This document shows, one piece after another, positions 37,875 through 47,504 of a stretch of 64,000 nt of DNA (positions are counted from its first letter, which is position 1; every line of letters begins with the position of its first letter). Source of the DNA: Trichosphaerium sp. ATCC 40318 (lineage: Eukaryota > Discosea > Flabellinia > Trichosidae). The notes under the pieces were generated by a model that was not told where the DNA came from, did no database searches, and saw only the letters and a program-made list of their open reading frames with translations. The translations under genes were made by a program, and so were the position numbers. Location of the stretch: assembly GCA_038496445.1 (NCBI GenBank), contig JALMLS010000577.1, forward strand, positions 434,001 through 498,000. Reading direction: 5' to 3'.

Positions 37875-38939
37875 ATGTCTGACTTACGTATCAAATCCTA
37901 CAACGTGCCTCATCGCGAAGACGTCATACGAAACGGCTCAACATCAAATATGGCGTTTATCGTTCGCAACACACCCTTTCAAGTATCTCTGGAGTATAAT
38001 TCGAACAAAACGTTCAAAGGAAAGAAATTATCAGCCTCACTTGCTTTCGAGTCCGGCAAACTGGTGCCATCATTCGCAGATCCATGCTTAACTTATGTCA
38101 CGCATTTTTCAAGAGACTACAAAGTCGCAACAATCGATTTTCGTGTCAAAGTTCTCACAACACAACTGAAGAGTTTCTTCCGTGTGGTTATATCAACCTC
38201 ATCAAAAACCGACGGACAAGAGACCGTACAATCCGTCCTCATCAAATCTGTTTCCAAACCTGCTCAAGTTCGAAGACGTCAAGAGCTTGCATCAAACAAA
38301 TCCGGAGACAAGAAACCTAAAAAACGAGCACGAGGAGAAGACGTATTCAACGCTTTGGAAAACATCAAAGCTCAACTGGATAGACAAACTGGACTCCTAC
38401 ACAATATCCTCAACGCCAAAGGACAAAATTCACACCAACTGGACAACATAAACTCTTTCCCACCTCTACAAGACAATATGATCATTTCTCACGCTGCCGA
38501 CCTACAAGATGCTTCTTTCGAAATGTCTGTACCTCTGTTCCCACAACTCTTATCAGCACCGCCTTGCGGCGTTGATACTGAGACTGTAATCTCCGGTAAG
38601 CCTATTCCAACCCTCGAGGTTGCGTTTTCTTCAGTGCTCTGCGCTTACAATGACTTGCCGGTACAGCAGAGGCATAGCAAAATGCGAAAACTTGTGCACA
38701 ACGCGATTGGACAAGATCCTAACAAAGCAGCTCTGGTTCGAGAATTCATCTTCAATCTAAGCAGCGGTATTAGCGACGAACTTAACGAAGAAGATTCAAC
38801 GAAAACAAACTCTGAAACAGACTCTGAACAACCACCAGTACTTATAGCACCTATACTCCGCCAATGTGATAGCTCATCTTGTCCTCACAAGCGAGATCTA
38901 GAATCGATGGACAAATTCTATTCGGAGTTTCTCTCGTAA
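37875..38939 (+). CDS. Intronless 354-aa protein, possible DNA-binding factor
   Basis: Single exon; family not recognised. The N-terminal 130 residues look like a beta-sandwich (FIVRNTPFQVSLEYNSN, VATIDFRVKVLTTQLKSFF, RVVISTSS) ending in a basic segment (KPAQVRRRQ), a pattern reminiscent of Rel/p53/STAT-type DNA-binding folds, though I cannot confirm homology. A nuclear-localisation-like cluster follows (GDKKPKKRARGED), then a helix suited to oligomerisation (DVFNALENIKAQLDRQTGLL), a Pro-rich region, and an acidic C-terminus (SDELNEEDSTKTNSETDSEQ). Codon choice is richer in C-ending codons than in its neighbours. Nuclear regulator is the best guess; moderate uncertainty. Confidence 0.75.
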   Translation: MSDLRIKSYNVPHREDVIRNGSTSNMAFIVRNTPFQVSLEYNSNKTFKGKKLSASLAFESGKLVPSFADPCLTYVTHFSRDYKVATIDFRVKVLTTQLKSFFRVVISTSSKTDGQETVQSVLIKSVSKPAQVRRRQELASNKSGDKKPKKRARGEDVFNALENIKAQLDRQTGLLHNILNAKGQNSHQLDNINSFPPLQDNMIISHAADLQDASFEMSVPLFPQLLSAPPCGVDTETVISGKPIPTLEVAFSSVLCAYNDLPVQQRHSKMRKLVHNAIGQDPNKAALVREFIFNLSSGISDELNEEDSTKTNSETDSEQPPVLIAPILRQCDSSSCPHKRDLESMDKFYSEFLS

Positions 38940-39662
38940 GAGAAAGATGTTTTGGAGTTTTGATTTCTTTGGAGCTCTTTTTGGTTGTTTGTCGGGAAGG
39001 GAGGGTTGTTATTCTTCCATATCGTATTAGCTTGCTCTTTTGAGCTGCTTTACGTGTTGCCAAACATTGTTTTGGCTTTGGAAGTAGACCAAGGTTGGTG
39101 ACTTTCTGTATTTTAGAAAACGAAGCAAAATTAAGTTATTCTTCTTGAAACTTTCACATTCTTTAAGTACCAGTACTGTTTCCTTTTTAGGCTAGCCACA
39201 TAGCGACCCTCTACCGCTATCGATTACTTGGAGATGAAATAGATTGATGTGCTTGCGATCCGCGCTTGGAAAACCTTTGAGGACAAGTAGAAAAAGGGCA
39301 CGTTCTCAACGAAACAAAGCACGCTTTTGTTTTTTTTTTTTGACGAAATCTATTTTTTGTTCGCTCAAATTCGGCTTTTTTTCTCATTTAGTAACTTTTT
39401 ATGTTTCGTGCTTTTTGTTTTAGTTTTCTACTTGTCCTCTTCATTTCATCATTTGATTATTCGAGAAAAAATAAAACTGCGTGCGATGCAATAGCACGTA
39501 GAATCGGAGGTGCGATTTTTTTTTTTTCATAATTCTTGTGTTGTCAACCAAACCCATACGTTGATGGGAGGTTTTTGCTTATTGTTTAGTTAAATATTGC
39601 GGTAATGGTGCGTTACAAAAAGAGGGTCGCTTTGATGCTGAATTACGTTCAAATGTTGCTCA
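38940..39662. other. Intergenic
   Basis: Contains T/A homopolymer tracts (39331-39342, 39519-39529). No recognised exon or RNA gene. Confidence 0.4.
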
Positions 39663-39864
39663 ATGAGCGCTCAAGTAGTTGTTGAAATTGTTTTTTTACT
39701 TGCAATCCGCGGATTGCGCGCGGTTAATATTCTCAATGAGGTACGCCCTTTTTTTTGTTTGCACCTTCTCTTTTTGACACTTGTACTAACTCATCGCTTA
39801 GGTTCACCATCCTTTGTTCGTTGCAACCATGTTCCAAAAAAACTCCCACCAACACGTGATGTAA
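39663..39864 (+). CDS. Possible small membrane protein, two exons
   Basis: ATG 39663 encodes a hydrophobic helix (VVVEIVFLLAIRGLRAVNIL), then a GTACGC...GCTTAG intron (39738 to about 39801), and a short second exon ending at TAA 39862-39864, about 46 residues in all. The AVNILNE stretch loosely recalls the Yos1/IER3IP1 AVAVLNE motif, but the rest does not fit. The intron has normal splice signals, which is the main support. Function unknown. Confidence 0.35.
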
Positions 39865-40024
39865 ACGCGCTGTATGCGCTATGAGTGGCCAAAAAAGTGC
39901 CAAAAAACCCACCTTAGTAGCGTTGAGTTTACCAAAAAAAAAAAAAAGAATAAAAGTACTTGAAACTGACTTAGCACTTTGTTTTTTACCGTAAGTCAGT
40001 TTGTGTTCAGTGTATTGAGCCACA

Positions 40025-40538
40025 ATGGACGTTGACGCAGTGCTTGGGCCCTCTAGAATGATGCAAGCCCTAAGACCAACTGCTGACCGACAGGTTGGCC
40101 GCGCTAGAGAATCGTACGCTACTGCTGAGCATGTAGCAAACGCAACTGATTTGTACGTTGTACTATGAAACCTACGTTAACGATATTTAGATGTATTCGC
40201 AAGTGTGGACCGCGAGGTGCGTTTTTAAATGATTTTGACACTGAAACGTAAATTCAGCACTACAATCGCATTGCTTATCATCGTAACGCTGGTTGCGATA
40301 GTTTTTGTGTCATTTTATTGCTTATACACTAGAAGGTAACTATTTCCCTCCAATGTCGTCTATAGTGAAGGGAGGATATGAAACCGACGAAAAGAGACAG
40401 TGTATTTACGATTGTGGAAAGTATTTCTTTGCGACCCAAAAACAGACTCTAGACACCTACTTGGAAACACAACCGCGTTTTGATGTAGTACAAACACCTG
40501 TAGAGGAAGAAGACGATGATGACTGGTTGTTTTTGTAG
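40025..40538 (+). CDS. Small Tim chaperone (twin CX3C)
   Basis: ATG 40025. The two CX3C motifs of the Tim8/9/10/13 family are visible: CIRKC, formed across the first intron (GTACGT...ATTTAG), and CIYDC in the last exon, with 16 residues between them if the second intron runs from GTGCGT (about 40217) to CTATAG (about 40369). Helices flank each motif (ARESYATAEHVANATDL and GKYFFATQKQTLDTYLE). The tail is acidic (EEEDDDDWLFL). These proteins form hexameric chaperones in the mitochondrial intermembrane space that carry hydrophobic precursors. The member identity is unclear. Stop TAG 40536-40538. The long second intron is the least certain part. Confidence 0.8.
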
Positions 40539-41516
40539 AATACGCCTCAAAACTTCTAGAATCACGTCACATACGCTCAAGGCGTTGTGCGTCAACGTAA
40601 ACCTTCTGTCAAATGTAAAATATAGAACTGTCAATACTAGTACGTTTTTCACGTTTCTTTTGGTTCCGCTGGTATTTGTTCGTATGTGTGATGATACAGG
40701 TAACAGTTTACTTGGCACATAAAGCAGCTTGTCATTTATTAACTGATTTAGAAAGAAATAAAACCTTTTTTTGTTATCTTCCTACTTACTTGTCGTAAAG
40801 CGCAAACTTAGCGTGTCACTTGTAACCCTTACCTAGAAAACTCCACTAGGCCATGACTCGCAAACAATCACGGACCCTATGGCGAGAGCATCACGTGTTA
40901 CTGTTAGGTAAAGTCTTTTATGAATACTTGAAAACCTCTAAAAACGTTCGTAGTTTGAATACGATGCTTGCATAATTTGACACATTTAGGTGGGCTCTTG
41001 CACTTTAGTAGTTAGCCACATTTATGCAATACAAGAATATCTTTACAATGCATTTACAATCGTCAAATTACAGAGCAACATCTTCTCAGATCATAACTAG
41101 TTTTCTTGGCTGTTTTTTGGTTTTTCAAAATGGCGTAAAATCTTCGTAGCCTATGAAAGTCACTTGACTTTGCGACTGTATTAACTACACGTCATAGTGG
41201 TGTTTGATAATCTGATTATTTTTACGATAAGGTAAGCTCTTTTTTTACCTTTAAAAACTACGTACAGTACTTTTATACTACATACAAACTCTACCATTTT
41301 CTCCGCGTTTTTTTCGTCTTTTTCTGCTTACTTTGGTACTATAAAATAGTTCTCTCTCGCGCCTTTTTATTACTCTATCACCCAAGGGAGATAAGTGCAG
41401 CTCATATCAACTCCGGAAAACTCAGAATTTTACAAAAAAGTAAATTTCCTAACTTCCGCAACACCTTCGTTAGAACGTAACCTTATCTTTCGTTACAGCG
41501 TAATATATCAAGAAGG
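40539..41516. other. Intergenic, about 1 kb
   Basis: AT-rich spacer between the Tim and MORN genes with CACGTG near 40892. Short frames only; no gene, RNA or repeat supported. Confidence 0.4.
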
Positions 41517-42461
41517 ATGGCAATCAATAGACCGGAAGAGTATTATCATATTCAAAACAACCCTCTGTCCCTTCTATGGGATATCCCCGTTGAAATACAA
41601 CTTGTTATTATCGACTTTGATTATACACTCTATTCAGTATGGCCGCTTATTTCAAAACGAGCCGCGATTACCTCAAGGTTCGATAGACAATTAAGAAAAC
41701 ACGGTAGATGGATAAGGATGTATAATAACGGTAATGTGATGGTACGTTGTTACTTCAGAAACGGTTTAAAACACGGAAGATATCAAAAATTCGAGAGTCA
41801 AAACGGAGGTTTGATCAAAGATGTTGTTTATTCTAAAGGCAAGAAAGAAGGCGTTTGTAGGCTCTGGAACGACAATGGTCTATTAGTAGAGGTTAGTGAT
41901 TACCTTGAAGGTAACCTTCATGGTGATTATCGACGTTGGGATGACAACGGTCAGTTGAGAACTCATACTTCTTATTCCGAAGGAAAACAGGAAGGTACTC
42001 GTACTTGTTGGTTCAGCGGAGGCCAATTATTGTCTCGAAGCGTCTACTATAATGATAAGCTAAGAGGGCTTTATAATCGTTGGGAAGTTAACGGACAATT
42101 AGTCGAACATGGTTATTATGTTGATGGTAAGCTTGAAGGAAGTTACAAATGTTGGGACTCAACTGGTTTGATTATCGAACATAGTCATTACTTACGTGGT
42201 AAGCTTGACGGGTCTTATAAGCGTTGGACTGAGACTGGTCAGCTTTATCTACATAACCATTACGTTAACGAGAAACGAGAAGGAGAGGAAAAGTATTGGT
42301 ATAAGTATAATGGCAGATTATGGATACATTGTTATTATGTCAATGATAAAAGACAAGGAGAGTATAAGTGTTATCATGATAGTGGTAAAGTTCTTGAGCA
42401 TTTTATCTATAACCAGGGCGTAATAAGAGTAAACATGTTATCCAGGGAAAAATCTAAATGA
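41517..42461 (+). CDS. F-box-like protein with MORN-variant repeats
   Basis: Single exon, 314 residues. The N-terminus has an F-box-like helix (LLWDIPVEIQLVIID then LISKRAAITSRFDRQ). The rest is about nine tandem MORN-variant units of about 23 residues, each with a pattern like GxYxxWxxNGQLxxxxxYxxGKxEG, for example DYRRWDDNGQLRTHTSYSEG and GSYKCWDSTGLIIEHSHYLR. This fold resembles MORN_2-type repeats (toxin-antitoxin YwqK-like family) found in bacteria, amoebae and amoeba-infecting giant viruses. The F-box-like end is shared with the gene at 63879 (SKKAAI versus SKRAAI). Intronless, unlike most neighbours. Possible ubiquitin-adaptor or membrane-contact role; inference. Confidence 0.82.
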   Translation: MAINRPEEYYHIQNNPLSLLWDIPVEIQLVIIDFDYTLYSVWPLISKRAAITSRFDRQLRKHGRWIRMYNNGNVMVRCYFRNGLKHGRYQKFESQNGGLIKDVVYSKGKKEGVCRLWNDNGLLVEVSDYLEGNLHGDYRRWDDNGQLRTHTSYSEGKQEGTRTCWFSGGQLLSRSVYYNDKLRGLYNRWEVNGQLVEHGYYVDGKLEGSYKCWDSTGLIIEHSHYLRGKLDGSYKRWTETGQLYLHNHYVNEKREGEEKYWYKYNGRLWIHCYYVNDKRQGEYKCYHDSGKVLEHFIYNQGVIRVNMLSREKSK

Positions 42462-42749
42462 GATTTCTCACTCATAAAGGTTGCCTTAGCGCTCGACGGC
42501 CTCGAACAAAGTTTATGTTTAGAAAATAAAAAATGTTGTTTTTTTTTGTTTGTATTCCAAAATACTACGTTAGTGGATAGTCTGATCATATGTCAACCTG
42601 TGATTACATAAAGCTACTAGTTTTAGTATGTTCTACGGCACTATTTCGCATTTTTACTTTGTTGTAATGGCGGTAACTTATATTAAATATTCAGTTAACC
42701 AAGTTAAGCAACATACGTACTCCACATTACCGTTACACTATTCTTACAA

Positions 42750-44540
42750 ATGTTGCGTCTCAATAATAAGTTTTACAGCAGCGTACAAGAGAAATCAGGG
42801 ACAGCATGGAATTTTAGCTCAAAAGGGCTAGACGATGATTCATTACAACAAATATGCGTAGAAATAGCAAAATACGACTATATTGACGTGTTATATCTCA
42901 ATATGAACCATATCACAGCGATTGGTAATTTTTTTTTACCATTTCTTATCACAAAGTGGTTAAAACTTACAATAGGTCTACAACACTTAAGGCCAGTTCT
43001 GGAGGATAATTCTTCCATCACAAAGCTATATCTAAGTCAAACATTTATTGGAGACGAAGGCGCCAAGGTACGAAATCTTCGAAAACGGGAAAAAAAATAG
43101 TGATAAACTACGCCTACGTTGATTCTAAAACCGTGGCCAAAGGTTCTTGCGGAGGTGCTTAAAACAAATAGCACGCTGGAGAGCCTATACCTCCAACACT
43201 GTGGAATAGGTAATGAGGGTCTTGTAGCCATCCTAGAAGCCATTAGATACAATACAACAATTGATGTGATCAGATTTACGCCAAGCAAGGCAACAGCAAA
43301 AGTACACGCTTTTATCGCTCTTTCTTAGTCTAATCATTCCATACAACAGCTTTGTAAAGCAATCCAGGATGAGCTTTTAAAACCAAAGACTCTGAGACAC
43401 GAGACTCGTGCCAAAGCACTTGACGGATCTAAAATGAGATCACGCAGAGTTGTAAAGATAAAAAAGAGACGTAAACCACTAGCAAGTAAACATCAAGTTG
43501 CACTATGCGACATCAACGTTGATGATGCAGAAAATAAAGAAAATATGGGTAACGGGCAATCAAACCTTCAAGCAAAGCTTAAAAGAAGAGATATGGAGAT
43601 AAAGAGGCTTAAACAAGGTATTAAAGGGCTAGATATCACTCTTTATGAGCAAATTAAAAAGTATGAACAAAGAAAAGAAGAGTTTGATGCATATCTTGAA
43701 GAGCACGAGAAATTATGGGAAGAAAGTCAAGAAAAATTTGAAAAAGTGAAGAAATCTTATAAGTGTCTTGAATTGGAGGTTGTAGGTTTGAGAGACAAAA
43801 ACAAAGAGCTATTTCATGATTGCAATAATATGAAGGCACAAATTAGAATAAGTATGGCGGAGCATTGTACGTCGCAAACTGTTAAAACGGTTTTCTTTGA
43901 TTCAGTGAAAAAACGACGCTTTATTTTGTTACAATTTTGAGACGTTCATAAGATTCCGACACTACACGTGATTTTAACTATTTTTAGTGGCTGAGAAGCA
44001 ATGTTTGGTTGAAGAGAAGAACGAACTAAGATCAGCGCTTACTGCGGCAAAAGTAGATTTTGTCAAGCTAAAGAAAGCTAGTCAGGATAAATTAAAACAA
44101 GTTCAAGAAGATGCCAAAAACTCTTCCTTCTGTGACGTAAATAAGTTGACTCTTGATACAATTAAAGAAGCCCAAAAAAGAGTAGAACAGTATCTATCTG
44201 AATTAAATGATAAAAAGGCACGTGTTTATGAACTTACCACACTTGAACGAACATGAAAATAAATAGACCATATGGTTTTTTTTTCAAGGATCTGTTTTGC
44301 TTTTTCTCTTCGCTTGTTCAACAGGATTTGGTACTTACGTTTGTTTAGGTTGATCTTATGATTAGAGATAGAGAATCTAAAAAAGTCTCTTGCTGTATTT
44401 GTATGGACAACAGTATCAAGAGCGTATTCAGACCTTGTGGACATTTCTGTGCTTGTAATGGTTGCATGGAAAAATTGGATAAGTGTCCTCTATGCAATAC
44501 CGCAAAACAGGATATACAACCTGTTTTTTTTTCTAACTGA
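42750..44540 (+). CDS. LRR - coiled-coil - RING finger protein
   Basis: Start ATG 42750. The first part is a leucine-rich repeat region of the ribonuclease-inhibitor type (DYIDVLYLNMNHITAIG, SSITKLYLSQTFIGDEGAK, STLESLYLQHCGIGNEGLV). A GTACAC...CAACAG intron joins it to a basic segment (RSRRVVKIKKRRKP), followed by about 200 residues of heptad-rich coiled coil (RRDMEIKRLKQGIKGLDIT and onward). The last exon is a C-terminal C3HC4 RING: CCICMDNSIKSVFRPCGHFC, then CNGCMEKLDKCPLC, ending VFFSN at 44540. The RING resembles those of IAP/MDM2-type E3 ubiquitin ligases. LRR supplies target binding and the coiled coil supplies dimerisation, by inference. A T-rich intron lies at about 44258-44346. Confidence 0.82.
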
Positions 44541-45052
44541 ACATGATAATTAGATGAACCTTGTGTACTGAGATGTTAATTGTATTTTAAAACGAATGTT
44601 GTAATAAAAGAGATATATGAAAAAAAACTTCATTTTTACACTCTGGCAAAAAGTCTACTGCTGTTCGAATATTGGTCACGTTTTTTTTCTGATAAATCAC
44701 GTGATAGATTGAATTGATAAGTCCATGTTTTGGACATCTACCACAGGTGTCCTTTACGTAGAAGTACAAGTATGTTTTGTTCAAAAGCAGCCGTAATGTA
44801 TACAGGTAAGCTTAATTTAGGTATGAATTAGATGAAATTAACTATTCAATCACTAGAATGTGATTGAAAAACACATTCTTATTCTTTAAACTGTACGCAC
44901 ACCAATCTCAATACTTTATAAATACACTAAAATTGCGCTATAGAGTACATCAACCCTAGGAATACGATTAAATAACAAATTGTTGGAGAATATTACACAA
45001 AGCTAGTAAAATCGAAAATAAAGAATCACACAACGCAATTCACATCAAAATA
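44541..45052. other. Promoter region of family gene copy 1
   Basis: Intergenic. It holds the palindromic element at 44845-44874 shared with the copy at 57.9 kb. CACGTG lies near 44698. No coding exon. Confidence 0.55.
44845..44874 (+). promoter_or_regulatory. Shared palindromic upstream element, copy 1
   Basis: Core CAATCACTAGAATGTGATTG is an imperfect inverted repeat (CAATCAC/GTGATTG) followed by AAAAACACA. The same element, with one base changed, lies upstream of the inverted paralogue at 57955-57985. It sits about 230 bases before the conserved ATG of the gene at 45.07 kb. Confidence 0.65.
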
Positions 45053-47057
45053 ATGCGTAGTCGCACATCTAGAATGGAATACTGTTTTAGATCAATAACC
45101 TCAGTGATGGAACTATTGTTGACTTCATGGTGTATAGCTCGTCAACCCTCGTCAACTTCTAAAAATCACAAAACAACAGATAAACCACGACGAAAGCATT
45201 ATACAATGAGCAAGCAATCACAAAATGCAGACAATAAAGATACTATCAATAAAAGCAAAGTAAGCTGTAGACACGTGTTCACAATGTTAACTTCTAACGT
45301 TTCTAATAGATCAACCAAAGGCGGCAGGAGCCTCTTGTACGTTACCGAATCATAACTGTGCGGCCGCTCGTTAACAGGTTTTACTAGTTACCAACGGGCC
45401 TACTTCACCCCAACCACCGACAGCCCAGAACGCTCATCAGCAGGGCCAAATTCGAGGTATTGAGTAGCAAATTTTTTATCTCGTCACAGCGGTTAACATA
45501 CTAACGCGCCGAAGTAGGTTTTATCAGTGTGCCCCACACCCTAGCAGTGGTACTTCAAAACTACCTGGCGCTTCGGTTAGCGAAGCAAAAAAACCTCAAA
45601 GAAGTGATAAGCCCGCCGAGGTTCAGGGTGACTTCACCAAGCACAAGGAAGCGCTACAACGACAAAGGCAGCGTGCAGGTTCGTACAACTTTCTGCCTTC
45701 TCCGCGTTCAAACCTCTAACGAGTTTTATGTAGTTATAGCAGCGTACACGAAGAAACCAATGAAGTACGTAGTAGTTTTTTTTGATTGATTGAAAGTTGT
45801 TTCAAAACTAGTGCTGATATTTGTTTACAAGACCACGTCATGGCGACACTTTAAAAAAGGAGGTGTTTAATTCCGCGTGCTTAGAGGTCTGCGACAGACT
45901 ACTCGAGATAAAGCTCAAGGGTTACGGGAACTACCAATGGACGGGTAGTATAGACGATAATACTCGTTCTATAGTTAGTTGGGCTAAGTTCCTTCATAAT
46001 GAATACAATATCAAGGCATTCTGTGCCTTGTCAGACATATACCCTACTGCCCTGCCCGCTTGCTGGCAGGGCAGTCTAACCGAAAATCAAGTTCTCCGTT
46101 TCCAACAATTGCTCCGAAGGCTTAATGATTCTTGGGACGTCACAGCGTTCAACTTTAGCGTACCTCCAAGAGAGATTAAGTACGATTTTAAGTACAGGAC
46201 ATTCCTGCAAACGGGAGTAAGATACGCCTATGAGGTAATTAGACTTCTGGGCTTCAACTTAACAGTTCAGTTCGAAAAAGCGATGTTGGGTGTAGCATTG
46301 ACGAAAATCCCCGCGCTGTTACCTGTTGGACTAAGTTCCTCCACAAAGACTATGATATAAACGCGTTCTGTAATTTGTCAAGCCTCACCGAGGGAGACAA
46401 AGTATTGCGTTTACAGCGCTTGCTACGAAGGCTTAGAGATTTCTGGGAAGTTTCAACTTTCAATCTTAGCAAGCCTCCAAGAGCTATTAGTTATCACTTT
46501 GACATCAACACCTACCTTGAAACAGGTATTCGATACACTTGTGAGCTTATTCAGGTTCTTGGTTTCGACGTAACCTTCGATTTAAAAAAAGGAATGTCCA
46601 GTATGTTTTTTTCCTTTTTTTTTTGTGGCTATTCGTTTTTAGACCCTTCACGAGGTCACGTGCTTATATTTTTCTAAGACATACTGAATATATGTGTTCA
46701 TGAAATGAATGCAATGGGCGGTGTTCAACTTGAACTCGACTCAAGAAAGAAAACAGACAAAAACAAATCTAAAAGTAAATTAGTCGGCACCACTATTAAG
46801 GAGAATAAGGCGATGCAAAAAACTAATATTGCGTACTTCAAAGCGATACAGTATTAGAAAACACGCTCAAAGAGCAGGAGAGGCAAATCGTAAAGCAAAA
46901 AGACAAAGATACAATCCGACAACTTCAGCGAAAAATTGCTTCCCTCCGTGCTCAGAATAAGAATTTGCAGGCTCAGTGCAGTAGTAAAAGAAAGCTAGAA
47001 GATACTTGTGTGTCAGAACAACCGCTGAAGAAACTTAAACTCACTAAGCCTGAGTGA
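45053..47057 (+). CDS. Unrecognised gene family, copy 1: basic N-terminus, two helical domains, coiled coil
   Basis: No known family recognised. The N-terminal exon (possible starts 45053, 45074 or 45206) encodes MEYCFRSITSVM then LLTSWCIARQPSSTS and a basic Lys-rich segment. Pro/Gln-rich exons follow (45310-45680, joins uncertain). A helical domain starting with the WTGSIDDNTR motif and including LTENQVLRFQQLLRRLNDSW and GVRYAYEVIRLLGFN is repeated in tandem (IDENPRAVTCWTKFL then GDKVLRLQRLLRRLRDFWEV). The two copies lie in different frames near 46285. The end is a coiled coil (RQLQRKIASLRAQNKNLQAQ) with a nuclear-signal-like KKLKLTK, TGA 47055-47057. The inverted paralogue is at 56445-57834. 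Confidence 0.6.
46046..46075 (+). repeat. Perfect hairpin insertion inside family-copy-1 domain
   Basis: Arms ACTGCCCTGCC and GGCAGGGCAGT pair over 11 bp around an 8-base loop. It is far GC-richer than its surroundings and encodes extra residues (PTALPACWQG) absent from the second domain copy, where the text runs NLSSLTEGDK. It looks like an in-frame insertion. Confidence 0.8.
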
Positions 47058-47504
47058 TTGCTTGTTTACCTTATCTTCAGTATGCAATAAACACTTTGCA
47101 TCATTTTCAATCGATATGTTTCGCCATGCTCTACTACTACCAAGATCCTCCCGTACTTCTTTTCGCACCAAAGGTTTTGCTTCATGTGTTTTATAGATTT
47201 TGGGACGGCGAAAGCTATAACGGACCCTTAAACTTTGAACTAAAACAGCAAAAATTGTTTTGTTTTGTTTACACCCAGCAATTGCTTTAGTGACATCTCA
47301 ATTGTAAGTACCATGCAACCAAACTCAAAACTCAGGTATAGCTTGACTACAACTCAACATGTTGGATATACGGAGCAGGTAGCCCTACTGTATTGCTATG
47401 CTCAACAAACAACAGTTGAAAAATGAGTAAACAAAAAACCGACCTTGTAGTACAAAACAGGCACGTGGTTAAGTTACAATTTTTGGTTTGCATAACCTTC
47501 ACAA
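47058..47504. other. Intergenic
   Basis: Between the family gene and the aminotransferase, with CACGTG near 47462 close to the aminotransferase start. No exon recognised. Confidence 0.45.
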
